A DNA stretch of 52,350 bases from an uncultured Spirochaetales bacterium (GCA_949295125.1 CASFJV010000013.1:1-52350); one strand, 5' to 3'; shown: positions 1 through 8,000, counted from the first letter of the stretch. The notes: a model not told the origin generated them from the letters alone. Made by a program: numbers and translations.

Positions 1-405
1 GTCTGCGAATATTCTGATATTCGGCATTAAATCACAATGAGGAATAACATATCGGAAAAAGTTTATGAAATTGATAATTATATCAAGTTCTTCCATGATA
101 TCTTCAAAATTAATAGTAAGTGGGGCTTGTGGTAGTTTGGTCTTTTCTGTTCTTATTCTCCCAATATTACCATGCAAAATATAATTACGTGCATCTTCCA
201 GTTCTTTAATTTTATTCTGTAGTCCTGTCCTAATAATATTCTGGTCTTGCATCTGGGTCGATTAATTTAAAAATACTTTGTAACGTCTTATCATAATCTT
301 GTCTAAAAAGTTTTAATGATTCTTGTTCGCTTGGAATAGTTGACTGCTGTTTATAAAAGAAAAGAATTTCATATAAAGTGCTTATAAATTGAGAATGTAA
401 ATAAA
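1..405 (-). pseudogene. HEPN-like (AbiU2-type?) protein remnant, frameshifted and cut by an IS
   Basis: Read on the minus strand, two adjacent frames give continuous protein-like sequence. The first (from about 403 down to a TAG at 232-230) includes SQFISTLYEILFFYK and KTLQSIFKLIDPDARPEYY. The second (252 down to the window edge) includes KIKELEDARNYILHGN and INFFRYVIPHCDLMPN. The RNYILH string fits the R-X4-H motif of HEPN RNase/antitoxin-partner domains, which occur in abortive-infection and toxin-antitoxin proteins such as AbiU2. One frameshift near 230-250 separates the parts. The 5' end is lost at the insertion-sequence boundary, and nothing resembling it lies on the far side of the element. 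The stretch is much more AT-rich than the genes further right, suggesting foreign origin. The family call is tentative; that the gene is broken is directly visible. The C-terminus runs off the window. Confidence 0.5.
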
Positions 406-418
406 TTTGTGGACATTT
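406..418 (+). repeat. Left terminal inverted repeat of the IS256-family element
   Basis: The 13-base sequence TTTGTGGACATTT matches the reverse complement of 1865-1877 exactly. The outer boundary is uncertain by a few bases because no target duplication can be seen. Confidence 0.75.
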
Positions 419-421
419 AAA

Positions 422-460
422 AAATCTCCTATGCTAGAAAAAAGAAGGCATAGGAGATTT
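422..460 (+). promoter_or_regulatory. Perfect hairpin that masks the transposase ribosome-binding site
   Basis: Bases 422-434 (AAATCTCCTATGC) are the exact reverse complement of 448-460, with a 13-base loop. The AGGAG at 452-456, 8 nt before the transposase ATG at 465, lies inside the right arm. In a transcript reading in from outside the element the site would be paired. Transcripts starting inside the left arm would leave it free. Blocking read-through translation in this way is known for several insertion sequences; its operation here is inference. Confidence 0.7.
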
Positions 461-464
461 ATTT

Positions 465-1712
465 ATGGCAAAGAAAGCAGAAAAGCAGTTGAGCCCAGAA
501 AGGAAGGAGCTCATCTCGAAATTGATCGATGAATTCAACATTAAGAGCGCAAAAGACATCGAGGAAATGTTCAAGGACATGTTTTCTCCAATGCTGCAAG
601 AAATGCTGGAAGGAGAACTTGATGATCATCTGGGATATGAGAAATACGAGCATAGCGGAGAAAGTGGAAACAACAGCCGTAATGGCCACAGCAGCAAGAC
701 AGTTACAACATCATTCGGAGATATGGATCTCAGCATTCCCCGCGACCGTAATAGCACGTTCGAACCCCAGATCGTAAGGAAACATCAGAGGAATGTCTCG
801 GATATAGAGAATAAGGTCATTTCGATGTATGCGAAAGGGATGAGCACAAGGGACATCTCCAGCCATCTTGGAGACATTTATGGCATAGAGGCATCTGCTG
901 AGATGATCAGCAGGATTACAGACCGAGTGCTTCCTGAAGCAAAGGCATGGCAGAAAATGCCCCTGGAGAGCAAATACATAGTCATGTTCCTGGACGCTAT
1001 TCATTACCATGTAAAAGAAGAGAACCAGGTTGTAAAGAAGGCTGTCTATATTGCAATAAGCATCCGCATTGACGGGATGAAGGAAGTGATGGGGATGTAT
1101 ATAGGAGGCAATGAAAGCGCAAAATACTGGCTTGGAGTCCTCAATGATCTGAAAGCCAGAGGGGTAAAAGATATACTCGTATGCTGCGTTGACGGGCTTT
1201 CTGGATTCTGTGAAGCCATAAATGCGGTCTACCCGCATACGGACATTCAAAGATGCATCATACACCAGATACGCACATCTACGCGCTTCGTAGTAACGAA
1301 AGACATGAAGAGCTTTGCTTCCGATCTGAAGAAGGTCTACAAGTCCAATACTCAAGATGAAGCGTGGGAGCAACTTGAGGCATTCGATTCGAAATGGGGT
1401 AAGAAATACCCGGCAGCAGTCAAGAGCTGGAGAGACAACTGGAATGAGCTTACATCTTTCTTCCAGTACCCATACGAAATGAGGAGCCTCATATACACCA
1501 CCAATGCCATCGAGGGCTTTAATCGTCAGCTTAGAAAGGTTACGAAAACGAGGACCGTATTCCCGACTGATGATTCGCTTTTCAAGTTGTTGTTTCTTGC
1601 AATGAAGGACATAACAGCCAAATGGTATGGCAAGCCACGCAACTGGGGTTTGATCATCTCTCAGCTGATGATTTGTTTCCCCGATAGGATCTCTGACGAA
1701 GATTTTTCCTAA
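465..1712 (+). CDS. IS256-family transposase (Mutator-like DDE)
   Basis: This 415-residue protein has the usual length for IS256 transposases and catalyses cut-and-circularise transposition. The catalytic triad is visible: an Asp in FLDAIH (about residue 176), an Asp in CCVDGLSGF (about 245) and the Glu in TTNAIEGFNRQLRK (about 350). The N-terminal part includes the family-typical ELDDHLGYEKYE region and a SRNGHSSKTV stretch. The frame is intact from the ATG with an AGGAG 8 nt upstream to TAA, so the gene looks functional. The ribosome-binding site is held in a hairpin (422-460), which suggests translational control. Confidence 0.95.
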   Translation: MAKKAEKQLSPERKELISKLIDEFNIKSAKDIEEMFKDMFSPMLQEMLEGELDDHLGYEKYEHSGESGNNSRNGHSSKTVTTSFGDMDLSIPRDRNSTFEPQIVRKHQRNVSDIENKVISMYAKGMSTRDISSHLGDIYGIEASAEMISRITDRVLPEAKAWQKMPLESKYIVMFLDAIHYHVKEENQVVKKAVYIAISIRIDGMKEVMGMYIGGNESAKYWLGVLNDLKARGVKDILVCCVDGLSGFCEAINAVYPHTDIQRCIIHQIRTSTRFVVTKDMKSFASDLKKVYKSNTQDEAWEQLEAFDSKWGKKYPAAVKSWRDNWNELTSFFQYPYEMRSLIYTTNAIEGFNRQLRKVTKTRTVFPTDDSLFKLLFLAMKDITAKWYGKPRNWGLIISQLMICFPDRISDEDFS

Positions 1713-1741
1713 AATACAAATTTAATTGACCGATAGAAAAA

Positions 1742-1770
1742 GCACTGTCGAATTTTAACATTGACAGTGC
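1742..1770 (+). terminator. Stem-loop after the transposase gene, possible terminator
   Basis: GCACTGTC (1742-1749) pairs exactly with GACAGTGC (1763-1770) across a 13-base loop. The following tract CTTATTGT is only weakly T-rich and AAAAA precedes the stem. It sits 30 bp after the transposase stop, inside the element. Confidence 0.4.
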
Positions 1771-1864
1771 CTTATTGTGCATTTAGACTTTTAACAGCTG
1801 AAGAAACGCAGTAGTTTACTGTCTCAGCTGTAGATTATTTTCCTTCTTACTTCTAGATAAGAGG

Positions 1865-1877
1865 AAATGTCCACAAA
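1865..1877 (-). repeat. Right terminal inverted repeat of the IS256-family element
   Basis: AAATGTCCACAAA, the exact inverse of the left end at 406-418. It marks the right limit of the element, 41 bp past the end of jag. Confidence 0.75.
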
Positions 1878-1918
1878 GTGAATTACATTACCGGATTTGC
1901 CTTAAAGCTCATTCAATT

Positions 1919-2608
1919 TTACCTTTTCGGGTTTGTAGGTATTATTCTAACCTGCTTATAGACGCCTTCGCCCTCACTCTTGGTCTCAACGCCTTTGAAA
2001 TCATTAAGTGCAGTATGCACAAGCCTTCTTTCAAACGGATTCATCGGCTCAAGAAGCTTGCTCCTTCCTGTACGCCTTACATAGGAGGCAGCCTTAAGTG
2101 CATCGCGCACAATCAGGTCTTCATGCCTCATCCTGTAGTTTTCGCTATCGATTACAATCTTTGCATCTTCATCAATCTTAGCTGCGTACACATTGGCAAT
2201 AAGCTGGATAGCATCCAGATTCTTTCCTTTCCTGCCGATTATGATATTTGATTTATCACTCTCGATATTGAGACTGATCTTGCTGTCCCTTCTTGAAGTT
2301 ATAATGACATTTGCATCATAGCCCATCTTATTGATCAATGTTGTGACAAAGTCCACAACCTTTCTCTCAATATCACTTTCAGGATTCAATCTGGTTGAAG
2401 CAGTCTCAGTTTCCTTTGCTGCCTTCTCAATGTCCTCTTTCTCTTCTTCTCCGTAATATACACGGATCTTAACATATCCCCTCTTAAAGAGACCTTTTTT
2501 AGTCTCTTCAAGAACCTCTACATATACGTCATCATTCTTCAGCTGAAGCTCTTCCCTTGCCTTCTGAAGAGCCTCAGATTCTGTCTTACCTTCAAAATCC
2601 TTATACAT
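1919..2608 (-). CDS. jag: Jag/KhpB RNA-binding protein (Jag-N, KH, R3H)
   Basis: A 229-residue RNA-binding protein that forms a conserved pair with YidC; in Gram-positive bacteria the homologue KhpB affects cell elongation and division. Domains in order: Jag-N (about 1-50, MYKDFEGKTESEALQKA...), a charged linker, a KH domain with the GRKG loop in IIIGRKGKNLDAIQ, and a C-terminal R3H domain whose Arg and His are in FERRLVHTALNDF. I start it at the ATG at 2608, one base after the yidC TAA, with GGAAG just upstream. A longer frame to 2653 only adds residues overlapping the basic yidC tail. It is the last gene of the rpmH-rnpA-yidC-jag run. The usual downstream neighbour mnmE is absent because the insertion sequence lies there. 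Confidence 0.9.
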   Translation of the reverse strand: MYKDFEGKTESEALQKAREELQLKNDDVYVEVLEETKKGLFKRGYVKIRVYYGEEEKEDIEKAAKETETASTRLNPESDIERKVVDFVTTLINKMGYDANVIITSRRDSKISLNIESDKSNIIIGRKGKNLDAIQLIANVYAAKIDEDAKIVIDSENYRMRHEDLIVRDALKAASYVRRTGRSKLLEPMNPFERRLVHTALNDFKGVETKSEGEGVYKQVRIIPTNPKR

Positions 2609-2609
2609 T

Positions 2610-4421
2610 TTACTTCCTTCTTTTCTTCTTTTTAGCAAGAGCCTTCTCTTCATCCTCTTTAGCCAGTTCCATCTTGAACTTGGTACCTTTCTTCTTATTT
2701 ACATAAATCTGTGTTCCAATCGAGATGATGTTTGTGCTTGTCCAGTAAACAAGAAGTCCTGATGGAGTATTGTAAAGGACAAAGAAGAATATAATAGGCA
2801 TGCCATATGTCATGAACTTCATGGTTCCAGCCTGTCCAGCAGATGTTGCCTGCTGAGTTATCTTCATGCTGTAGATCATTGAAAGTGTGTAAATGATTGG
2901 CAGCAGGTGAATCTGGTTTCCAAGAAGCGGAATACTGAATGGAAGAGTGAAGACAGTCTCAGGAATTGAGAGGTCTGTAATCCAGCCAGGAATGAACATA
3001 GCACCCCTGAGATCTATATTCTTGTTAAGCAGTCCATAGAATGCGATAAGAATAGGGAACTGAATGAGCATTGGCCAGCATGAAGACATCGGGTTGATTC
3101 CTTCTTCCTTATACAGCTTAGCCATAGCCATATTCTGCTTTTCTGGATCGTCAGGATACCTTTCCTTAATTTCATTCATCTTCGGAGTGAGAGCACTCAT
3201 CTTAGCTGTAGACTCTGTACCCTTCTTTGAAAGTGGATGGAGCAGGACCCTGATAATGATAGTAAGTATGATGATAGCGACACCATAGTTAGGAATTACC
3301 TTGTAAATAAGGGTAAGTGCCCATTTCAGAATCTGTTCAAGCCACCAGAGCCATGAAGAATCCATAGCCTCCTTCAACCTATGGCCTGAAAGTCCGAATA
3401 CGTTATCTTCTGCCCTGTCATACCTGTCAAGCTCACCCTTGTCCTGAGGTCCAAGATAGTATGAGTAAACATCTGTCACAGATGATTCATTTGAACTTTC
3501 CCTTGTGAAATAGAAATAGTTTTCCTGGCTTACACCGCTATCATAAGTATGCTGAGTAGCTGAATACTTTGTAACTGCATTCTCTGTCTCAGGAATTCCG
3601 ATAGCTACGAAATACTTTCCTGTAAGGCTGATCCAGTCAATGAACTCATCACTTTTGTAATCATCATAAGTGAACACACCATCGGATGAATATCTTACAT
3701 TGCTCTTCCCGCCTTTATCATCACGGAGGTAGTTGATCCTTCTGTAGTCATAGTTCGAACCAACTGACTCAAACTCAGGACCGACCTGAGGGCCAAAGCC
3801 AAGCGTATATGTATATCCATTATAGCTGAGAGGGATCCTTGATCCATCCTCTGTCATGATATTTACGACAAGCTGGATCATGTATTCATCATTTGTAGGA
3901 ACTGCATAGATCTTGTTTATAGTGAATTTCTTTCCGTCCCTTGTTTCAAATTCACGGCTGAATGTCACCTGTGTAATAGATCTGTCAGGCATTTCATTTA
4001 TAGTATAGCTGAATACAGGATCAATAGGATTTGAAGTGTCATCTCCTGCATAGAGCATGAATGGATTTACATCATCGCTGTCTTTGAATATAAGCTCGCT
4101 TGGCTCTCCATTTGTCTGATGCTCTTTCAGAAGAACACTGTCAATTGATGCTCCAACCGGGTTGAATGTGATCCTTGATACTTCATTTTCTACCGTAAAA
4201 GACGCTGAATCAGGATCTTCCCCTACTGCGTAGAAATCACGGCCATATGCATTTTCAGATCCCGTCAGCACTGCAGCTGAATCATTTACATCTGCAATGA
4301 CTTCTTCTGTAGTTTCTGTTGCTGCTGTTGGATCTGGAGCAAAAAACAATGTCTGAATCGTAGTTGAAAAGATAATTACGATTGTACATAGGACTATTGC
4401 AATTATAGTATTCCTATCCAT
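2610..4421 (-). CDS. yidC: Membrane protein insertase YidC/Oxa1
   Basis: This 603-residue insertase places proteins in the inner membrane, alone or with SecYEG. It has the Gram-negative layout: an N-terminal membrane anchor (about 5-24), a large periplasmic beta-sandwich (about 55-340) and the 60KD_IMP core with five membrane segments from about 355. The core includes WALTLIYKVIPNYGVAII, the hydrophilic-groove Arg region IIIRVLLHPLSKKGTES, and a Lys/Arg-rich cytoplasmic tail. The ATG has AGGAG close upstream. A yidD gene, often found between rnpA and yidC, is not visible in the 76 bp gap. Confidence 0.96.
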   Translation of the reverse strand: MDRNTIIAIVLCTIVIIFSTTIQTLFFAPDPTAATETTEEVIADVNDSAAVLTGSENAYGRDFYAVGEDPDSASFTVENEVSRITFNPVGASIDSVLLKEHQTNGEPSELIFKDSDDVNPFMLYAGDDTSNPIDPVFSYTINEMPDRSITQVTFSREFETRDGKKFTINKIYAVPTNDEYMIQLVVNIMTEDGSRIPLSYNGYTYTLGFGPQVGPEFESVGSNYDYRRINYLRDDKGGKSNVRYSSDGVFTYDDYKSDEFIDWISLTGKYFVAIGIPETENAVTKYSATQHTYDSGVSQENYFYFTRESSNESSVTDVYSYYLGPQDKGELDRYDRAEDNVFGLSGHRLKEAMDSSWLWWLEQILKWALTLIYKVIPNYGVAIIILTIIIRVLLHPLSKKGTESTAKMSALTPKMNEIKERYPDDPEKQNMAMAKLYKEEGINPMSSCWPMLIQFPILIAFYGLLNKNIDLRGAMFIPGWITDLSIPETVFTLPFSIPLLGNQIHLLPIIYTLSMIYSMKITQQATSAGQAGTMKFMTYGMPIIFFFVLYNTPSGLLVYWTSTNIISIGTQIYVNKKKGTKFKMELAKEDEEKALAKKKKRRK

Positions 4422-4497
4422 TTATTCTCCTTTATGATTTTGAATTTTTATCCGAGGAAAGTTGGAATAGGAACTCTGCATGAAGAGATAATAGGAG

Positions 4498-4854
4498 CTA
4501 TTTCCTCTTTAACCTGACCAATAATGAATTCATATCGGCCTCAAGCAAGGAAAAAGAAGAAACCTTTCCAGGATAAACTACCAAAACGATATCTAGTCCG
4601 ATATTCTCATCACTCTCAATAACACGGCCTTCCCAGTTCCTGAAAATCTCTTTAGTCTGACGCCTTATCTTATTGCGCTCCACCGAGTTTCCATAATGCT
4701 TGACCGGTATGACAATAATACGGTCAAAAGAGAGCCCGTTATTAAGAGCAATTAATCGCATCTTCTGGGATGTATATTTCCTGCCATCCTTGAAAATGCG
4801 ATCAATTTCTTCTTTCTTTCTAATGATATGCGTCTTAGTAAGGCTTCTTCTCAT
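4498..4854 (-). CDS. rnpA: Ribonuclease P protein component
   Basis: At 118 residues this is a normal-length RNase P protein, which helps the catalytic RNA cut tRNA 5' leaders. The RNR signature is present as [16 protein letters not shown] (about 58-73), and the N-terminal segment [20 protein letters not shown] is typical. Its ATG lies inside the end of rpmH: the two frames overlap by 20 bp, so translation is probably coupled. No yidD follows. Confidence 0.95.
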   Translation of the reverse strand: MRRSLTKTHIIRKKEEIDRIFKDGRKYTSQKMRLIALNNGLSFDRIIVIPVKHYGNSVERNKIRRQTKEIFRNWEGRVIESDENIGLDIVLVVYPGKVSSFSLLEADMNSLLVRLKRK

Positions 4855-5002
4855 CGCTTACGGTTAGACTGTGTCTGCCTTTTGCTCTTCTGCGAGCAAG
4901 TACGAGACGTCCACCCTTTGTAGCCATTCTGGCACGGAAGCCGAATTTTCTTGTTCTCTTTCTCTTACTTGGCTGGTAAGTTCTCTTGCCTTTGTTGCTC
5001 AT
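4835..5002 (-). CDS. rpmH: 50S ribosomal protein L34
   Basis: A 55-codon gene. The protein begins [19 protein letters not shown], continues [20 protein letters not shown] and ends [15 protein letters not shown]; the L34 signature is unmistakable. It runs about ten residues longer than many L34 proteins (44-46 residues), and this tail overlaps rnpA in another frame. A GGAG precedes the ATG (ATTTGGAGACTACC). It is the first gene of the minus-strand rpmH-rnpA-yidC-jag group and is preceded by a plausible promoter. Confidence 0.96.
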   Translation of the reverse strand: MSNKGKRTYQPSKRKRTRKFGFRARMATKGGRLVLARRRAKGRHSLTVSDEKKPY

Positions 5003-5021
5003 GGTAGTCTCCAAATGTTTT

Positions 5022-5037
5022 AGCTAATCAATTAGCT
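5022..5037. repeat. Perfect inverted repeat in the rpmH leader
   Basis: AGCTAAT (5022-5028) and ATTAGCT (5031-5037) are exact reverse complements separated by two bases, 20-35 bp before the rpmH start. It could be a protein-binding dyad; as an RNA hairpin the loop would be too tight unless the stem opens. Function unknown. Confidence 0.4.
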
Positions 5038-5077
5038 GTAATGTTCTTCAATTAGGACATATGTGTCCGAGTTAAAA

Positions 5078-5106
5078 ATTTTATAGATACTTCAAATCAG
5101 CGTCAA
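5078..5106 (-). promoter_or_regulatory. Probable promoter of rpmH-rnpA-yidC-jag
   Basis: On the minus strand TTGACG (5106-5101) is followed after 17 bp by TAAAAT (5083-5078); TATAAA overlaps it with a 15 bp spacer. It lies in the 123 bp gap between the DUF721 gene and rpmH, about 75 bp upstream of the L34 start. Confidence 0.55.
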
Positions 5107-5125
5107 GTACTAATATTGCAAAAAA

Positions 5126-5425
5126 TTAAACAGTTTTAACGATTATTCTGATATAAGAAACCCTATTATTGTCAAACAAAGCATTGTATTTATCCAGTAT
5201 TCTCTTCTTCTGGCTTAAGATAAATGGAATATATCTGCTATCATCTGTTGCTATGTACAAAGTCTTCTTATCAACCTTCAGATATTCTGAATATGAGGAT
5301 ATTTTTGGCCCTGCTATGTTTTTCCATTCATTCTTCAGGATCTCATCCCTTTCATCTTTCCTTGTGCCTATCTTCTCAAGTATTTCTTTCAATACTTCCC
5401 CTGCTTGCTTATAGTATTCACTCAT
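5126..5425 (-). CDS. DUF721 (DciA-like) protein
   Basis: A 99-residue DUF721 protein. Relatives include DciA, the helicase operator that helps load DnaB in bacteria lacking DnaC-type loaders. Recognisable features are the N-terminal helix (AGEVLKEILEKIG), the conserved W in LKNEWKNIAGPKISSYS, and the KH-like beta-alpha part with LYIATDDSRYIPFILSQKKRILDKYN. I start it at the ATG at 5425, where ATGA overlaps the recF stop by 4 bp; an upstream in-frame start at 5458 would run deep into recF. Position directly after dnaA-dnaN-recF fits a replication role. The DciA function is family inference. Confidence 0.8.
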   Translation of the reverse strand: MSEYYKQAGEVLKEILEKIGTRKDERDEILKNEWKNIAGPKISSYSEYLKVDKKTLYIATDDSRYIPFILSQKKRILDKYNALFDNNRVSYIRIIVKTV

Positions 5426-6504
5426 AAGTAGTACTTTCCGTCCTTTACAGTATAGCATAGAGGGCTCTTATGGCTTTCATCAAAGTATATCTCCTTTGGA
5501 AGGAAGGTGAAGAATGCCTGGCTGTATGAATCTATCTCATTCAAAAAGAGTTTTCTTTTCGTACTGTCCAGTTCCAGAAGGACATCATCAAACAAAAGTA
5601 TTGGTTTCTTTCCTGTTGACTCTTCAAATACCAGTGCCTCAACTATCCTGAAAATCAGAGAACACAGCCTGAGCTGCCCTGTTGATCCGCTCTGGCTGAA
5701 TATTCCATTTTTATCCCTGACTACAAAACGGTCCCTGTGTATTCCGCTGGTAGTCGTAAGCATTTTCAGATCCCTTTCCCTGGTATCATTGAGTATATCA
5801 ACTATTTCCTCAGCGCTTGAAACATTCTGCCAGGATTTCTGATATTGAATGAAAAGATCATCCTTTCCGCCAGAAACAAGTGAAAAGAGGGAAGGGAATA
5901 TTGAATTGAATACCTCTACAGCCTTTTCCCTTTTCTCCATTATTGAAAGCCCATATCTGGCAAGCCGTTCATCATAAAGTCCCATAAGGCTTTTATCTGC
6001 CATCTTTATCGCAGCATTCCTCTTTGACAGCACATTACGGTAAAGCCTTATATCATCCAGGAATGAAGGATCTGAAAGGCTCATCATCTGATCAAAGAAT
6101 TTTCTTCTCACATCAGGTTCGCCTTTAAGGAACTCGATATCCTCATGGCAGAATACAATGCATGGAAAATTATATATGAGTTCTTTCCTGTCAGTAACTT
6201 TTTTTCCATCAAGGATGATGTTTCTCTTGCTGCCATCAAAAGAATAGCTGATATACTGCCTCTCCTTATAGTCATTAAGGAAAGTTGCCTCAATGAAAAA
6301 TCCATCTTCCCCATGCTTTATAGCTTCTTTCAGGGATGGAGTCTTGAAAGAAGATGCATAGCACAAAGTATAGACAGCTTCCAGAAAATTGGTTTTTCCC
6401 TGTGCATTCTCACCAATAAGAACAATATCCTCCCTATCGATATCTACAACAGAAGAGGATATGTTCCTGAAATTGATTATCCTTATTTTTTCAAATCTCA
6501 TCAT
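5422..6504 (-). CDS. recF: DNA replication and repair protein RecF
   Basis: A 360-residue SMC-like ATPase that helps RecO/RecR load RecA at gapped DNA. Walker A is GENAQGKTN (about 32-40), the ABC signature region is FSQSGSTGQLRLCSLIF, and Walker B is PILLFDDVLLELD near the C-terminus. The N-terminus FEKIRIINFRNI is the usual RecF start. The start overlaps the dnaN stop by one base (TAATG), with a second ATG directly following. Expression is therefore coupled to dnaN. Confidence 0.95.
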   Translation of the reverse strand: MMRFEKIRIINFRNISSSVVDIDREDIVLIGENAQGKTNFLEAVYTLCYASSFKTPSLKEAIKHGEDGFFIEATFLNDYKERQYISYSFDGSKRNIILDGKKVTDRKELIYNFPCIVFCHEDIEFLKGEPDVRRKFFDQMMSLSDPSFLDDIRLYRNVLSKRNAAIKMADKSLMGLYDERLARYGLSIMEKREKAVEVFNSIFPSLFSLVSGGKDDLFIQYQKSWQNVSSAEEIVDILNDTRERDLKMLTTTSGIHRDRFVVRDKNGIFSQSGSTGQLRLCSLIFRIVEALVFEESTGKKPILLFDDVLLELDSTKRKLFLNEIDSYSQAFFTFLPKEIYFDESHKSPLCYTVKDGKYYL

Positions 6505-7607
6505 TAAGCCTGCATAGGCATGATAATAAAGATATAATCTGACTCTGGGTCACTTATAAGTCCGATTGCAGTGCTTGCGTTGTTAAAACATATTGAAATG
6601 TTGTCACTGTCTATTCTCTTTATGGCATCCAGAAGGAAATTGTAATTGAATGAGAGTTTCATCTCAGGACCATCGTAATCGCACTTCACTACGTTCTTGC
6701 TGTTTCCATCAGAATCCTCACCGCTTATCATAATTCCATCATTGTTTATTTCAAATATGATCTTCTTGCTCTTCATCTCTATGGTTACAGCAATAAGGTT
6801 TATGGCATTAAGAATTTCATCCCTGTTAAGCGTTGCCTTATATTCAAAGGATTTTGGAATTACTTTCTCATAGTTTGGATAGTTTCCGGTAATGAGATAT
6901 GAATACATGAATCTTCCTTCTATATTTGCAAAAGCATACCCATTCTTGAAGCAGAGGCTCAGCACTCCATCTCCAGATCCTATCATCTTGAGATTGCTCA
7001 GGAAATTGACAGGTACGATTGATGGAACAAACTCATCTATCTCCCTGTCAAACTGACGGCGGACACAGTTCAGTTTCTTTCCATCAGTTGCAACTGTTAC
7101 AAGACGGTCATTCTTGTATTCAATATATACTCCTGTAAGGAAGAACCTGGAATCTTCATGTCCTACTGCATAGCTAGTCTTGTCTATCATATCAAAGAAT
7201 AAGGACTGTCCAATTGTAAAATAATCATCTTCCGGAGCTTCCATCAGATCTTCGAATTTGTCTGCAGAAACAGTTCTCATGTTAATGATGAATTTAGATT
7301 CTTCTGAATTCTTTATTGAAAGGTTGTCATTTTCTTCTGTGAATTCAAGCTCAATTCCATCATTGATGTTCTTAAGTACATCCAATAATTTATCGCAGAG
7401 AACTGTGGTTGACCCAGGTATTACTGTATTTACTTCAATTGATGAAACAAATCCGTTTTTTCCATCTGTTGCCTTCACAGTTAAGGTATTGTTCCTGTTA
7501 ACCAGAAGTACATTGCTTGTTATAGAGAGTGAATTTCTTTTTGTTGTGAAGTTTGATGCATATTGTATTTCCTTTCTTAAGTCTTCACATTTGCAGATAA
7601 ATTTCAT
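6504..7607 (-). CDS. dnaN: DNA polymerase III beta subunit (sliding clamp)
   Basis: At 367 residues this is the standard clamp, three repeats of one fold that dimerise into a ring around DNA and hold polymerase III and other partners. Typical features are the N-terminus KFICKCEDLRKEIQYAS, LVTVATDGKKLNCV (about 175) and the C-terminus YIFIIMPMQA, equivalent to the family's P-M-(R/Q)-end. A 393 bp gap with DnaA boxes separates it from dnaA. The start is preceded by AAGGAG. Confidence 0.96.
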   Translation of the reverse strand: MKFICKCEDLRKEIQYASNFTTKRNSLSITSNVLLVNRNNTLTVKATDGKNGFVSSIEVNTVIPGSTTVLCDKLLDVLKNINDGIELEFTEENDNLSIKNSEESKFIINMRTVSADKFEDLMEAPEDDYFTIGQSLFFDMIDKTSYAVGHEDSRFFLTGVYIEYKNDRLVTVATDGKKLNCVRRQFDREIDEFVPSIVPVNFLSNLKMIGSGDGVLSLCFKNGYAFANIEGRFMYSYLITGNYPNYEKVIPKSFEYKATLNRDEILNAINLIAVTIEMKSKKIIFEINNDGIMISGEDSDGNSKNVVKCDYDGPEMKLSFNYNFLLDAIKRIDSDNISICFNNASTAIGLISDPESDYIFIIMPMQA

Positions 7608-7724
7608 TTCTTAACTCCTTGGATTAAATATAACATATTGATCTGAATTTTTTTAGTTTTTCCTCATTATTTTTATTTCTACTGAATTTATAGATATAAA
7701 AAGATTAGTAGTTATAGTAGTACC

Positions 7725-7946
7725 TGTGGAAAGTGTGGAAAACTTATTTAACTTATTTTAATAAATGATATTAGCATGTGGAAAACTGTGTGGAAAACTC
7801 TGACAGTTATTCACAGCTTTCCACAAAGATGATTATAAGTTAAGGATCATGCTGCAAATTATGGGTGAAAACTCATTTCTTATTAACAGGTTTTGAACAC
7901 CTTTTTACCAAGTTTTCCACAGGTTTTCCCCAGAAATTGTGGAAAA
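7725..7946. other. Probable chromosomal origin (oriC): cluster of DnaA boxes
   Basis: The 393 bp gap between dnaN and dnaA (7608-8000) holds at least nine DnaA-box-like 9-mers. The core AGTTTTCCACA occurs five times: inverted (TGTGGAAAACT) at 7734, 7777, 7789 and 7938, and direct at 7911. Weaker copies are TGTGGAAAG (7725), TTATTCACA (7807), CTTTCCACA (7817) and TTTTCCCCA (7924). Copies at 7777 and 7789 are 12 bp apart in tandem. An AT-rich stretch at 7743-7773 between boxes could be the unwinding element. Position between dnaA and dnaN is a classic origin site. Replication start itself cannot be shown from sequence. Confidence 0.8.
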
Positions 7947-8000
7947 CTCAAAGAAAATGGGGTGTTTTTACCACTTTTAAGTTTGATTAATTAAATTTGA

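Larger units (their letters stand above)
406..1877 (+). mobile_element. IS256-family insertion sequence, apparently complete
   Basis: The element has one full-length transposase gene and matching ends. The left end (406-418) and the reverse complement of the right end (1865-1877) share the same 13 bases, TTTGTGGACATTT. Similarity continues inward imperfectly, with CTAGAA shared a little further in. Total length is about 1.47 kb, usual for IS256 relatives. No clear 8-9 bp direct repeat flanks the ends, so a deletion or recombination next to the element is possible. It lies 41 bp beyond the jag stop codon. Confidence 0.85.

Noticed and set aside
711..1373. 220-codon minus-strand frame inside the transposase gene
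   Set aside because: Antisense to the intact IS256 transposase, without a ribosome-binding site or recognisable protein features.
406..1877. Composite transposon or phage integration beside the IS
   Set aside because: Only one IS copy and no integrase, att repeats or cargo genes are visible in this window.
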